Assembly: GCA_009809945.1 (NCBI GenBank)
Contig: WTPW01000786.1
Span: 219,533 to 283,532 of the forward strand
From: Gigaspora margarita
Taxonomy: Eukaryota; Glomeromycota; Glomeromycetes; Diversisporales; Gigasporaceae
Length of the DNA stretch: 64,000 bases
Direction of reading: 5' to 3'
Position 1 is the stretch's first letter. Each line of letters starts with the position of its first letter. This document shows positions 44,570-55,699 of this stretch, in pieces. The position numbers were made by a program, and so were the translations under genes. The notes beneath the pieces are model-generated. The model made no database searches. It was not told the DNA's origin and was given only the letters and a program-made list of their open reading frames with translations.

Positions 44570-44929
44570 GTTGTGACACTAAGATCATATAAGAAATAAT
44601 TGATATACCCCATACCCTTAAAGTTTTTACTTAATAAAATATACAATATATATAAAATAGTATATTATATAGCATAAAATTTTATTTTAAACAACTTTTT
44701 CTAAATTATGAAGATAGATTGTTTTAATAAAAAAAAATATTTTATAAGAAAAAACAAAAATTTCAAAAGTTAGTATATATAAAACTTTTTTTTACTAAAA
44801 CAATTTATTTTTTTACTTTAGAAAAAGTTATTTAGTGTAAAATTTTGCATATAATATTTAAAATATAAATATAGATTAAATTAGTAAAAAAAAAGTTCTA
44901 TATGTGCTAACTAGAGTTTTGCAATTTGA

Positions 44930-45194
44930 TTTGATTTGATTTGATCAAATATTTGAACTCAAATCAAATTCAAATCCAAGATTTTCAAATCAAATCAAAT
45001 TCAAATTGGCAATATTTGATTTGATCAAATATTTAATTTGATTTGAGTTAAAAATTTATATTAAAAGTTCAAATTCAAATCAAATTCAAATTCAGAATTT
45101 CAAATTCAAATCAAATTCAAATTCAGAATTTCAAATCAAATCAAATTCAAATAAGCAAAATATTTGATTTGATTTGAATTTGAAAAACCCTAGT
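44930..45194. repeat. CAAATCAAATTTGATTTG low-complexity element
   Basis: About 265 bp made almost only of CAAATTCAAATCAAATT words on both strands. Ends CTAGAGTTTTGCAA and the complement of TTGAAAAACCCTAG are imperfect inverted repeats, with GCTAA and ACTAA outside. Confidence 0.6.
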
Positions 45195-45301
45195 ACTAAT
45201 GTTAGAAATTTTTGTTTTTCTTATAAATCTTTTTTTTTACTAAGATAATCTATCTTTGTAACTTAGAAAAGTTGTTCAGAATAAAATTATATACTATATA
45301 T

Positions 45302-45579
45302 AGTGTTGTATGTTTTGGCTATTCATAGCCTTTTTTGGCTTGTTCACGTCCAAAATTGTCCAAACATCCAAGATTGTTTAAAGCTTGTTCAGGTTTTAAT
45401 AATTAATAAATTTATCTAAAAAATATATAACTATATATTTTTTTAGGTGCTGAACACATTCTAGTTAAAATTAAAATAGGTTATCTTAATGAAATTTTAA
45501 GTAATTTTATTTTATTTAATTGTTCAAAATTGTTTAAAATTGTCCAAATCATTGTCCAAAGCTGTCTCATGACAACACT
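45302..45579. mobile_element. Mutator-type MITE, family E copy 2
   Basis: 278 bp, AGTGTTGTATGTTTTGGC to GACAACACT, in the opposite orientation to copy 1. The 9-bp flanks ACTATATAT and GCTATATAT differ by one transition. Confidence 0.8.
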
Positions 45580-45734
45580 GCTATATATTTTGTTATTACT
45601 TATTATTTTTATATTTTACTAGTAAAATTTTTAGTTTTTTAAAAAAATTTTTGTCTACAAAATCGAGTAATTTGATTGGTCAAATCATGGGGTGCAACAT
45701 GTTGTAGAGTAACAAATTTCTATTCCTATATATT

Positions 45735-46245
45735 AAATATATATATACCATATCCTAGTATTGTACATTTTGGCTATCTATAGCCTTTTTTGGCTTGTCC
45801 ATATTCAAAATTGTCCAAACATCCAAGATTGTCCAAAGTTTGTTAATAAATCTATCTAAAAAAAATATAACTATATATTTTTTATGTACTGAACATATTT
45901 TAGTTAAAATTAAAATAGATTATTTTAATAAAATTTTAAGTAATTTTACTTTATTTAATTGTTCAAAATTGTTCAAAATTGTTCAAATTATTGTCCAAAG
46001 CTGTTTTGTGACAATACTGCTATATTCTATTATGAATAAGCACCCCTTTTTTAAAATTTTAAACTCAAATAACTTGAAAATTATTTAATAAAACTTAATA
46101 AAATTTTTTTTAAATTAAACTTTATAAATCTATAAAATTTAAATAAATAAATTTTTATTAAGTTTTATTAGATAATTTTCAAATTATTTGAGTTTAAAAT
46201 GTTAAAAAAGGTGTGCTTATTTATAATAGAATATGGTATATAAAA
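45735..46245. repeat. Palindromic element split by a family E MITE
   Basis: The right arm (46030-46245) is a palindrome around 46130, with GAATAAGCACCCCTTTTTTA mirrored by AAAAAGGTGTGCTTATTT. Its outer end reads ATAGAATATGGTATAT, whose complement is found on the left at 45745-45756 and 46019-46032, interrupted by the MITE at 45757-46018. Confidence 0.65.
45757..46018. mobile_element. Mutator-type MITE, family E copy 3
   Basis: 262 bp, AGTATTGTACATTTTGGC to GACAATACT. The flanks ACCATATCCT and GCTATATTCT match at 7 of 10 positions and all differences are transitions. The mirror arm of the host palindrome preserves the presumed ancestor ACCATATTCT. Confidence 0.8.
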
Positions 46246-46344
46246 CAATAAACTTCTATTTGCAATATCTGTTCTAGTTATAGTAGAGAGACATCATATT
46301 GTAGATACTTTTTAAAAATTTGTACAAATCTAAATACATTAGCA

Positions 46345-48625
46345 AAAAAAAATATGCATAAACCTCTGTAAGTTTTTATGCAAGTATAAATTTATAAAAA
46401 ATATGATTAGTTCAAAGTATTATGTAGAAGTAATAATTATGAAAGTTTATACTATAGTAACTTCAAAGTATTACAAAGATGTAATAATTACAGATATTTA
46501 CAGTATAGTAAATTCGAAATATAGCAAAACTATTACAAATAACAAATATTGAAACTGGCAAAAACTGGTTAAAACTGGTATAAATCAATGAAATATTACA
46601 ATCAATTAATAATAATATTTATATAATCATACTATTTGCAAAATTTTTAAATATTTTACAGATTTTTGCAAGTTTTCACAAGATTACACAATTTATTATA
46701 AAATTATATATATATTTTTTTTATACATTATATTTTAAATTTTTAATATATTTTTATTATATTATTATATATTCTTTACAAAAAAAAATAAAAAAACAAT
46801 AAAAAAAAATAAAACTAAAAAATAAAACTGAAAAAAAATCAAAAAAATAGTTTTTTTTAGTTTTAACTATTATATTTGCTCATATTTGCTACTTCTTGCA
46901 AAGTGCTAGAGAAATTAAAGTTGGCTATTATTTTTCTTTTTTGTTTTAACAATTATTTTTGCTTATATTGAAAATGAAAAAATAGTAACTACTTTTGCAC
47001 TTCATCGCATAATACTAGCTCTACACACTTATTTTTCTTACTTTGCAGTTAGCTATTATTTCTCTTCTTTGTTTTAACAATTATATTTGCTTATATTTGC
47101 TACTTTCTAAAATAGTAGAGAAGTAAAAAAATAACAAAAAAAGATGAAACCAAAAAAATAGTAATATTTTAAACTACTTTTGTACTTCATCGCATAATAC
47201 TAGCTCTACATACTTATTTTCCTCACCCTGCAGTTAGCTTTACTCATATTTGCTATTTTCTAAAAATAGTAGAAAAGTAAAAAAAAAACTATTTTTCAAA
47301 AGTGTTAAAGTTTTTGCAAATTGTTGAAAAATCTAATATATTTTTGCAAAGTAGTAAAGAAGTTAGGGTTGGTGTTCTTGTAAAGTTCCAGAAAAGTCAA
47401 ATTGTTTCTTGCAAAGTTCTAAAGAAAGTTAGGAATAAATAAAATAAAATAAAAGTAAAAAAATAAGCAAAAAAAAAAACTAAAAAACAAAATATATAAG
47501 CAAACTTAAAAAAAAAATTAAATGAAGCCCCAAATCTTTATTTCTTTGAAATAAGAGTTCAAATTTAGAAATTGCTAAAACCTAGTTGTGTTTTGTAAAG
47601 TGCTTGGTTAACTAGTGAAAACTTGCAAAAACTTGTATATAACTAAATTATTTCTTTAAAGAAGTATGTTTTTGCAAAGTACCAGAATATAATAAATTAA
47701 TAAAAAAAAAAAAACAAAAAAACAAAAAGTATTAAACAAGAAAATAAATAAGTGAAAACTTGTTCTAACTTGCTCTAACTAAATTATTTCTCTAAAGAAG
47801 CATTCTTGAAGATTTAGAAGAGTTCTTGCAAAGTATCAGAAGTTTGAATTGGTTTGTAAAGATATATTGGTATACTTGCATAGTTCTGAAAAGTTGTTGG
47901 TTTTCTTTCAAAAGACTAGTGTTCTTGTAAAGTGCCAAATAAAATAAAAAAAAATTAAAAAATAAATAAAAAAAAACAAAATAAAAAAAAACAAAATGAA
48001 AACCAAAAAAAACAAAACAAAATAAAAAAACAAATGAAATAAAAAAAAAAACAATATAGATAATCTAATTTATAAACAAAAGATCTTGTATAATACAAAA
48101 TTTTATCAATATATCATACAAAATTTTGAACCATTTCAAAAATATAGTTCAATGTGCGCTTGGTATGACCAGGTTACAGATCTACTGATCCAGCTTGGTT
48201 TCCCAATTCTAAAATATTTTAAAATATTTAAAATATTTCAAACTATTTAGAAACTACTAATAAATATGATAATAATTAATTAGCAGATATATAATGATTT
48301 ATATTTTAATTATTATATAATATTTATCAATTATAGATATATATCAATTTATAACTTCCAGTTCTAAAATATTTCAAAAAAATTCAAAATATTTCAATTT
48401 TCTTATACACTATAAGAAAATCATAAATTTAAATAAAATTTTTATATAAATTTACAATTTTCTTATACACTATAAGAAAATTGTAAATTATATAAAAATT
48501 TTATATAAATTTACAATTTTCTTATATACTGTAAGGCTTATATAGTTTTATACTAAATTTTATATAAGTTTATGATTTTCTTACATGCTATAAAAACTTA
48601 TATAAGATTATACATACTAATATAT
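46345..48625. repeat. 2.2-kb dispersed repeat, copy 2
   Basis: Collinear with 6895-9140, more AT-rich and therefore apparently more decayed. The same order is seen: ATAAACCTCT start, GTAATAATTAC..AGTTTATACTATAGTA block, TTGCTTATATTTGC and CTTGCAAAGT units, and AATTTACAATTTTCTTATA tandem end. No ORF. Confidence 0.65.
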
Positions 48626-48817
48626 ATAAGATATAATACTAAAAATGAAAATATAAATTCTTTAAATCTATATTTTTAAATAAAAAAAGTTTAAAAAATT
48701 CTATACAATAGTTTTTAAAATAATTAAGTTTAAATAAAATTTAGAAAGTTTCCACTATGGAGAAAAACATTTTATTTAAACAAATGGATTAAGGGTGACT
48801 TTTTGAATACCTGACAT

Positions 48818-48990
48818 TTGTTATATTGATAAGGATACAACTAGCTATACATACAACTATTGGTTGTCTAATTTAAGTAGTCCACCCAAAGGTTCTATAT
48901 TAGTTGCTATATTTGCAACCCAACTAGAGGGTTGTCTATTTAAACCCTCTGGTCTCTGCTTTACCTGCTAATTCTACTTGTATCACCAGT
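48818..48990 (+). repeat. LTR-like fragment (TATTTAAACCCTCTGG block), copy 1
   Basis: Shares ACAACTAGC, GTCTAATTTAAGTAGTC and TTGTCTATTTAAACCCTCTG with the reverse complement of 62690-62829. A TATTTAAA box ahead of a CCCTCTGG block resembles an LTR promoter. Boundaries are unclear. Confidence 0.4.
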
Positions 48991-49199
48991 ACAATTCTTT
49001 GTTACATAAGTCAGATAGATTATCTCAGATGCTTGCAAAATCTCTAGAACTAATTTATTCTCATGAAAAATTTAAAATTTTATATTAGTATGATTTTCTA
49101 AATTTTACTATATTTTAATAGTAATTAAGAAGAATCAACAACTCCTTTGTGAAGAATAGTGTAAACAAGCTTATACTAATTAGAGCAAGTACTCATTTA

Positions 49200-51370
49200 A
49201 CAAATAATAAGCAAAAGAAAGAATGGATCTGAACAAAAGTCACTTTAACAAATGACTAAGTTCTAGGTAGAGTAATAAAAAAAAGGAAAAAAAAAAGTTT
49301 ATAAGCATTGGGTTCTGCCAGATAACTTATTACAAATTAATGAAGAAGTAACCAAATGAAGAGGATATATTTTTTAGAACTATAAAGAAGATCTTAGCAT
49401 TGGAACCTGTCTAATTAAGACAAAAAAAGAAAAGATTTTCTTGACTATTCCAAATCTTATAGGAGAAGAAGATAGAAGGAAAAAATTAGATATCCTACCT
49501 ATAAATTATGGATTCCATTTAGGGAAAGACAGACTATGGGTTAACAAAAGTACAATTAAGGATATAGCAAAAGTAGAATGTTTAGAAATTGAGATGATTA
49601 AGAAAGAAAATTTGATATAGATATAGAAAATAGGTTGATTAAAAACCTAAAAAAAAATATAGTTTATAAGAAAGAAGAACTAGTCTACTATACCAATAGT
49701 TTTTGTAAGATAGAGCAGAAATTAAATAAACAAGAACTAAGTATAAGATGGGTTCAAGTAGATAAAAAAGAAAATGTATTATTAGAACAATTAAATCTTA
49801 AAGTAATAGAATGGTTCTCATCTATACATGTAGAACTATTTGCAATTTGAACAGTTTTGCTAGTGATTCCAAACAAACGTAAAGTAAAGATCTTGACAGA
49901 TAGCGAAAAGGCTATTAAATGTATTGAAAAAGGCCTTAGGCACATAGTAGACAAGCAGATTCTCAAAAGTAAAAGTTTTCCTATCATCGCTAGTATAAAA
50001 GCCCTCATTAAGAAGAAAAAGATCAACCTGAAATTAGCTAAAGTACAAGTGCACAAAGACAATAAATGAAACACACTTGCAGACAAACTAGCTAGAAAGG
50101 AAAGATCAGGAAAAAGTTCCATTAACACCAACTTAATTGATAGTGAAGCATATACTTTTACCTAGTATTGTTACAGGACAGCTTTGGACAATGATTTGGA
50201 CAATTTTGGACAATTTTGAACAATTAAATAAAGTAAAATTACTTAACATTTTATTATAATAACCTATTTTAATTTTAACTAAAATGTGTTTAGCACCTAA
50301 AAATATATATAGTTATGTATTTTTTAGATAGATTTATTAATTATTAAAGCCTAGACAAGCTTTGGACAATCTTGGATGTTTGGACAATTTTGAATGTGAA
50401 CAAGCCAAAAAAGGCTATGGACAACCAAAATGTACAACACTACTTTTACCTCTATTTGGCAAGACCATAAAATTGAAATATCATTAAAGCCTTTATAAAA
50501 GCAATCGATATCGCAGAATCCAAAGCCAAATAGTACTGCTCTGAACCTTATAGAAAACTAGAACCTAATACTATTGAAGAAAATTTCTATTAGAAACTCT
50601 TCTAAAAATGTCTTAAAGAGTTCAAAAGGATCACTTGTAACTTATTAAGGAAAAGTAACAGGAAGTCTTTTCTAATTAAATGTCTATCTGAAAACCTACT
50701 AGTACTTGAACTATTGAAATACAGAAAATCTAATATTTACACGATAGCAGTTTGTACAAGTTGTAAAGCTAATAAGACAGAAAACCTGAAACATTTGGTT
50801 AAGTATCAAGCTAATGAAAGTATAGAACACAGGAAGAACATACAAGTTTGGATAAAGTAACAAAACTAGTTAAAGAAAAATACAAGAGGGAGTTATCAGA
50901 AGAAGCTCTTGTCTCCATTTTATGAAAAAAGAATATAGAAAAGAAATATGATATTCAGGAAATGATTTGTATAAGTCTAATACCTTTTAAAATTTACTAT
51001 AATCTTATAAGCTTAGAACTTAAAAGAATGCTTATAGAAGAATTATTAGAGGGTTTTGTACGTCTCAGATGAAACTTGTTTTATGAAAGAATTTGAAAAG
51101 AGCACTATAAGTGAACAATCGTATAGGAAAGAAAAAATAGTATCACAAACAAGAAAAAAGAAAGAACCATACAAAGAGAAAAAAGAAGCTGGTCATTCTC
51201 AATAAAAAGGAAAAAATAGCAGAGACTAAAAAGAGAAGAAATCTGAAGATCTGCCAGAGATTGGTAGAAGTCAAGAAAGGAATCAAAGTTTGCTAGAAAA
51301 AAGAGAACATGACCGAATTCTAAAAGATGAAATTGCTATAAAAACTAATATTTTTTTGAGCAATTTTATA
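49200..51370 (+). pseudogene. LINE-4 relic: connector, RNase H and C-terminal region
   Basis: 5'-truncated LINE polyprotein. The connector contains YKEDLSIGTCLIKTKKEK and IPNLIGEEDRR (49380-49560). RNase H runs 49690-50100: YYTNSFCK with Asn for the first catalytic Asp, VELFAI, KILTDSEKAIKCIEKG, and LADKLARK. After EAYTFT the frame is split by a MITE at 50164-50441 and resumes with SIWQDHKIEISLKP. It then continues as KCLKEFKRITCNLLRKS to CTSCKANKTENLKHLVKYQ, the zinc region, with TAG codons at 50531, 50591 and 50603. A lysine-rich, stop-riddled tail ends near 51370. Confidence 0.75.
50164..50441. mobile_element. Mutator-type MITE, family E copy 4, in a coding frame
   Basis: 278 bp, AGTATTGTTACAGGACAGC to GTACAACACT, flanked by the exact 10-bp repeat ACTTTTACCT (50154-50163, 50442-50451). 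It is the best-preserved copy of the family and interrupts the LINE-4 frame. Confidence 0.92.
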
Positions 51371-51698
51371 ATTAAAGGTACCATTTTAGATACACAAATC
51401 TAATGGTTTGACAAAAGTTCTAAATCATATGATTTAGTATGATGAGTCACATCTAGGTACCATTAAGGCAACCGGGTGGGATCAGACTTACACTTTAAGA
51501 TATAATAGTTTAATAATCAATAGATTTAGTTTATTGTACCTAGATTAAATTAATAAAGTACTGACAAGATCATCAAAGAATTAAAAAAAAATAGTAATTA
51601 AACTTATTAAATATAGTAATATATAAACTTAATTTTTTATCAAGTCAACTAGCAATTTTTTTTAAATAAAGTTATTTAGTATAACAAATTATATATAT
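51371..51698. other. No gene seen
   Basis: Non-coding flank between the LINE-4 tail and the gypsy LTR. Possibly LINE 3' UTR (aaccgggtgggatcagactt near 51470). Confidence 0.4.
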
Positions 51699-52275
51699 TG
51701 TAATATAGTAACTTTTAGGCAAGAAACTATATCACTTGACTTAACATGTAAGAGGGTAAGAAATGTGTATAATAACCAAATAATTTAATAATCCAAAAGA
51801 AAATAAAGGTTCTTTATACGATGGATAAAAGATCAGAGAACATAAAGGCAATGGCTTTATATTTTATAGGATAATATCAGTTTATTAAATATAAGATTTT
51901 TAAGTACAAATATTTTTATAATTGAAAAGAATTAAAGAACAGGACCTGCTTTGTTTTGGGAAAAAAGGCAGGGTTTATATATCTGTAGAAACTTGGGATT
52001 TTCATAATAATGTACTAAGATATCGTACTAAGATATCGTACTAAGATATCGTACTAAGATAACGTACTAAGATATCATACTATAATAACATACTATGATA
52101 ACGTACATGATAACGTACTATGATAACGTACTAAGATATCATATTATCATAGAAATTATAATGAAAAGAGCTTCCTTTTTAGAACAGAAGAAAGTTTTTC
52201 TACTAAAATTAATACTACAGATTTGATTGGTTCAATAAAATTTATACTAATCTTAATATTTTTACTAATATAACA
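51699..52275 (-). repeat. 3' LTR of the gypsy element
   Basis: 577 bp, TGTAATATAGTAAC to ACTAATATAACA as written on the plus strand. Near-identical to 59211-59814 except for the number of 13-bp ATCGTACTAAGAT units at about 52012-52140. Confidence 0.93.
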
Positions 52276-52290
52276 CTACTCCCTCCTTTA
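52276..52290 (-). promoter_or_regulatory. Polypurine tract
   Basis: On the minus strand AAAGGAGGGAGTAG immediately precedes the 3' LTR start TGTTAT; this is the plus-strand primer site for reverse transcription. Confidence 0.8.
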
Positions 52291-52374
52291 AAAATTTTGC
52301 TCCGCAAAATAAAAAAAATATATATATATATAAAAATAAGTAAATACATAAATAAATAAATAATACTAAGAAAT

Positions 52375-53480
52375 TTAATTCATTAATAGTTCAAATTGTT
52401 CAGGAGATAGATTTTCTAAATCTGACACGTAAATTTCCAAAGAGTCGTATAAATTAACAAGACCGTATTTTTGGAATAGTGTGTATGTTCTTTTTAATAA
52501 AGCTTCATGAAATAGTAAATCTTCTTCATAGTAAGATTCTACTATTGTTTCTACTGGTAATTTGGCTTCAATAAGAGAAAATGGAGTGAACTTAGTAGTA
52601 CCATGCTTCATGGTTCGATAAGCTAATAATATTGAAGGTAGAATTTTGTCCTATTCTTTGTATTTATAACTTGTAAGTTTAGCGAGAGCTTCACCAATAG
52701 TTCTGTTGAATCGTTCAATTATTCCATTTGTTTGAGGTCGATATGCTGATGATTTATGATGTTTTATTTGAAGGTTTTGGCACAATTCTTTAATTACTTC
52801 ACTCATAAAATTGGATCCTCAGTCAGAAAGTAATATGGTAGGGGTTCCATGTCGACAAACAATATCTTTATAAATAAATTTAGCTACAGTTGTAGCTTTT
52901 ATATCTGCTACGGCTCTTACTTCAGGCCATTTCGTTAAATAATCCATTGCAACAATAATATATCTGTTGCCTTGTTTAGTAGGTAGTAAAGGTCCTTTAA
53001 TATCAATTCCAACTCGATGGAATGGATATTTTACTTCTAGCGATTGTAGATTTTGTTGTTTTACTTCATGTCCTCTATGTTGGCAAATATCGCATGTTTG
53101 AACATATTCTTTAATATCATTATACATAGTAGGCCAAAAGTATCATTCTTTTATTTTGTTATAAGTCGTACTAATTCCCAAATGTACTCCTTGTTCATCA
53201 TATAATGTATATAAAATGAGATGTTTTTGGTCATTTTTGATTACTCTTTGATGTTTATCTTTGTTTCATCGATATAATTTATTATTTTCAATAAGATAGT
53301 TTTTAGCTTCTTTTTGGATTCGAGATTTTTCCTGTTTAGTAGTGTCCTTGTCAAATTGTAGAGTGGAAAGATATTGGTATAGTTGATTATATTGTTTTTT
53401 ATCCATTGTCCTTTAAATATTCAGGTAGGCGTGACAGAAAATCAGCATTTTTATTTCGGCTACTAGCTCGATATTTAATA
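52375..53480 (-). pseudogene. Gypsy integrase
   Basis: Integrase domain at the C-terminus of pol. The zinc-binding N-terminal part includes GVHLGISTTYNKIKE and CDICQHRG. The catalytic core has GIDIKGPLL (Asp), LLSD-TGA-GSNF (Asp, followed by a stop at a variable position) and NGIIERFNR (Glu), so the D,D,E residues survive. Further on, DKILPSILLAYRTMKHGTTKFTPF follows a TAG at the conserved Trp of the EWDK motif. The protein ends with LENLSPEQFELLMN and TAA. Other stops are TGA near 53148 (IKE-TGA-YFW) and near 53268. There is no chromodomain. Confidence 0.85.
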
Positions 53481-54584
53481 TCAAATTGGTATTCTTGTAG
53501 GGTTAGTCTCTATCTTGTAATCCTTTTGTTTCATTGATTGTACATGAATAAATAGCCATTGTAAAGCTTTATGATTAGTAATTAGAGTAAATTTCGTTTC
53601 ATGAATATAGTGACAAAAGTATTTTACAGCCCAAATGACTGCTAAACATTCAAGTTCAACGGTACTATAGTTTTGTTCAGCAGGAGTTAGAGTTCGACTA
53701 GCGTAAGCAATTACATGCTCTCGACCATTTTTAATTTGGGATAGGACTGCACCAAGTTCTTGGTAAGAAGCGTCAGTGAATAGAATAAAGGGTTCAAAGT
53801 AATCAGGGTATTGTAAAATAGGTGATTGAGTCAAACATTGTTTAAGCCAATCAAATACTTTTTGTTGTGGATCATCCCATTTAAATTCTTCATCTTTTTT
53901 AAGTAGTTTAAGTAAAGGTCCAGCCTTTTTAGAAAATCCTTCTATAAATCGGCGATAGTACGAAGCTAAGCCTAGGAAGGCTCTAAGTTGCGAAATATTT
54001 TTTGGGAGTGGAAGTTTATCGAGTTTGTTAATCTTTTGAGGGTCAGGTTTTATTCCTTCTATTCCAACTATATGACCAAGAAATTGCATTTCATTGGTAC
54101 AGAAATGACATTTTTCTGGGTTAATTCTAAGGTTGGCATCCTTAATAAGATTGAATACTTCCTGAATATCTTTTATATGTTGTTCGAATGTTTCAGAATA
54201 AATGTTGACATCATCGATGTATACCATAGCCTTCTTCCATAATACTGGTTGTAAAACAATATCCATAAGTCTTTGGAATGTAGAAGGGGCATTGCAGAGT
54301 CTGAATGGCATTACGTTGAATTCATAAAGACCAAATTTTGTTATAAAAGCAGTCTTTTCTTTGTCTTTTTCTTTTACTTCTACTTGCCAATATCCAGAGG
54401 TTAAATCAAGAAAAGTAAACCATTTAGCGTTTCCAAGATTATCCAACATTTCATCGATCCTTGGCAAAGGGTAAGTGTCCTTTTTAGTTGTACTATTTAG
54501 CTTCCTAAAATCAATACAAAATCGTAATTTTCCATTTTTCTTTTTAATTAGCACAACCAGAGAACTCCAAGGACTTTCTGATTT
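53481..54584 (-). pseudogene. Gypsy reverse transcriptase and RNase H
   Basis: An open stretch of 357 codons. RT motifs in order are KKKNGKLRFCIDFRKLN, FLDLTSGYWQVEV, MPFRLCNAPSTFQRL (usual MPFG, so Gly to Arg) and YIDDVNIYS at about 54211. RNase H has FTDASYQELGAVLS, ELECLAVIWAVKYF and ITNHKALQWLF (usual TDHKAL, Asp to Asn). A TGA just upstream (GII-TGA-KSESPWSS near 54589) separates it from the protease part. A frameshift and a TGA/TAG pair near 53530-53500 interrupt the segment after LQWLF. Confidence 0.92.
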
Positions 54585-55553
54585 TCAAATTATGCCATCT
54601 TTTTCTATTAATTCTATTTCTTTTTGAATATGGTCTTGTTCGATAGGAGAGGCTCTATAAGCTCTTTGTTTAATAGGATATGAATCACCAGTATTTATAC
54701 TATGATATACCACGTTGGTTTTTCGTAGTTCTGAGAATTTTGTAGCGAATATATCTGAATTTTCAATTAATAATTTGGTTATTTTCTTCCTTTGTTGTTT
54801 ATTGAGGTTATGTCCAATAAAGGTTGATTTGTCTTCAGTGATAGGAATAGAAATTTTCTGGTCTTCTTTCTTTTTGTCTTTTATTTTTTTAACTTCTGGT
54901 TGTATTAGTTTGAATATTTCGTTTGGAGCAGGACTTAAAGGATTATTAATATTTTCAATCTTTACATTAGCAACTATTTGTTCATCAAGTTGAGAAAAGG
55001 TATCTCCAATTTGGATAGTAGTATATATAGGTTCGATAAGATTGTTGTCTTCCTTTTCTAATTCTAATTCTTGGTTGGAATAATAATCCTTAAAGTTAAT
55101 AGGATATATGATATCAGGGTCTGTGATTCGTTGTTTACAAGAGATTGGAACATATTCTACTTGATCTGCAAGTCTGATATTCATAAATCTTCCATAGTAG
55201 TCAATAATAGCATGGACTTTATCTAAATATTCATTTTCTAGAACTACATTATATTCTTTAGATTCTGTTACTAACATATCAACTAGTGTAATTTTTGTAC
55301 CAAGTTGAATAGGAACATCCTTAACTCAGCCTAGGGGAACAGATTTATGGCCTGTAATATCTACAACTTGGACATTACTTGGTTCATCAATATTTCTATC
55401 TATTTTATCAAGAAAGCGCTTGGTAATTACACATCCTTTTGAACTAGTATCGATAAGAACATTAATTTCTTTTCCTAAAACTTCAGCAGTAGTAAATAAT
55501 GCATCTTTGACTTGATTATTTTCGAGATTTAAATCTATTTCATTCAAGTTCAT
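54585..55553 (-). pseudogene. Gypsy aspartic protease and linker
   Basis: Two open stretches (55326-55553 and 54585-55277) joined across a TGA at LG-TGA-VKDVPIQLG. The active-site motif VLIDTSSKGCVI (DTS in place of DTG/DSG) is near 55450. The ALFTTAEVLGKEI lead-in and SVPLG segment fit a retropepsin. The long linker to RT is acidic. DTS at the active site is unusual and may be a lesion of DTG (GGT to AGT). Confidence 0.75.
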
Positions 55554-55699
55554 TCCTAGTATTTCTATAGTTTCATTATATTCCGTCTAGAGATTATAAA
55601 ATTTATCATCTATGTTATTGTTATTATTATAAGTTTTGTTATCTTCTTGGTCGAGGTCAAGTAATAAATCAATTTCATCCATGAGCATTGAATAACCAT

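Larger units (their letters stand above)
43545..45725. mobile_element. 2.2-kb inverted-repeat element with nested MITEs
   Basis: Outer ends are inverted: AAATTTGTTGCACTTGTGAT, then ACCAATCAAATTGCTC and TTTTGTAGACAAAAA on the left, mirrored by TTTTTGTCTACAAAAT, GATTGGTCAAAT and GTAACAAATTTCTAT on the right. A family E MITE lies near each end (43656, 45302), a hAT MITE at 44389, and a CAAATCAAATTTGATTTG-rich segment at 44930. No ORF. Confidence 0.55.

Noticed and set aside
45795..46088. A 97-codon ORF
   Set aside because: It spans a MITE and part of a palindrome; the frame has no independent support.
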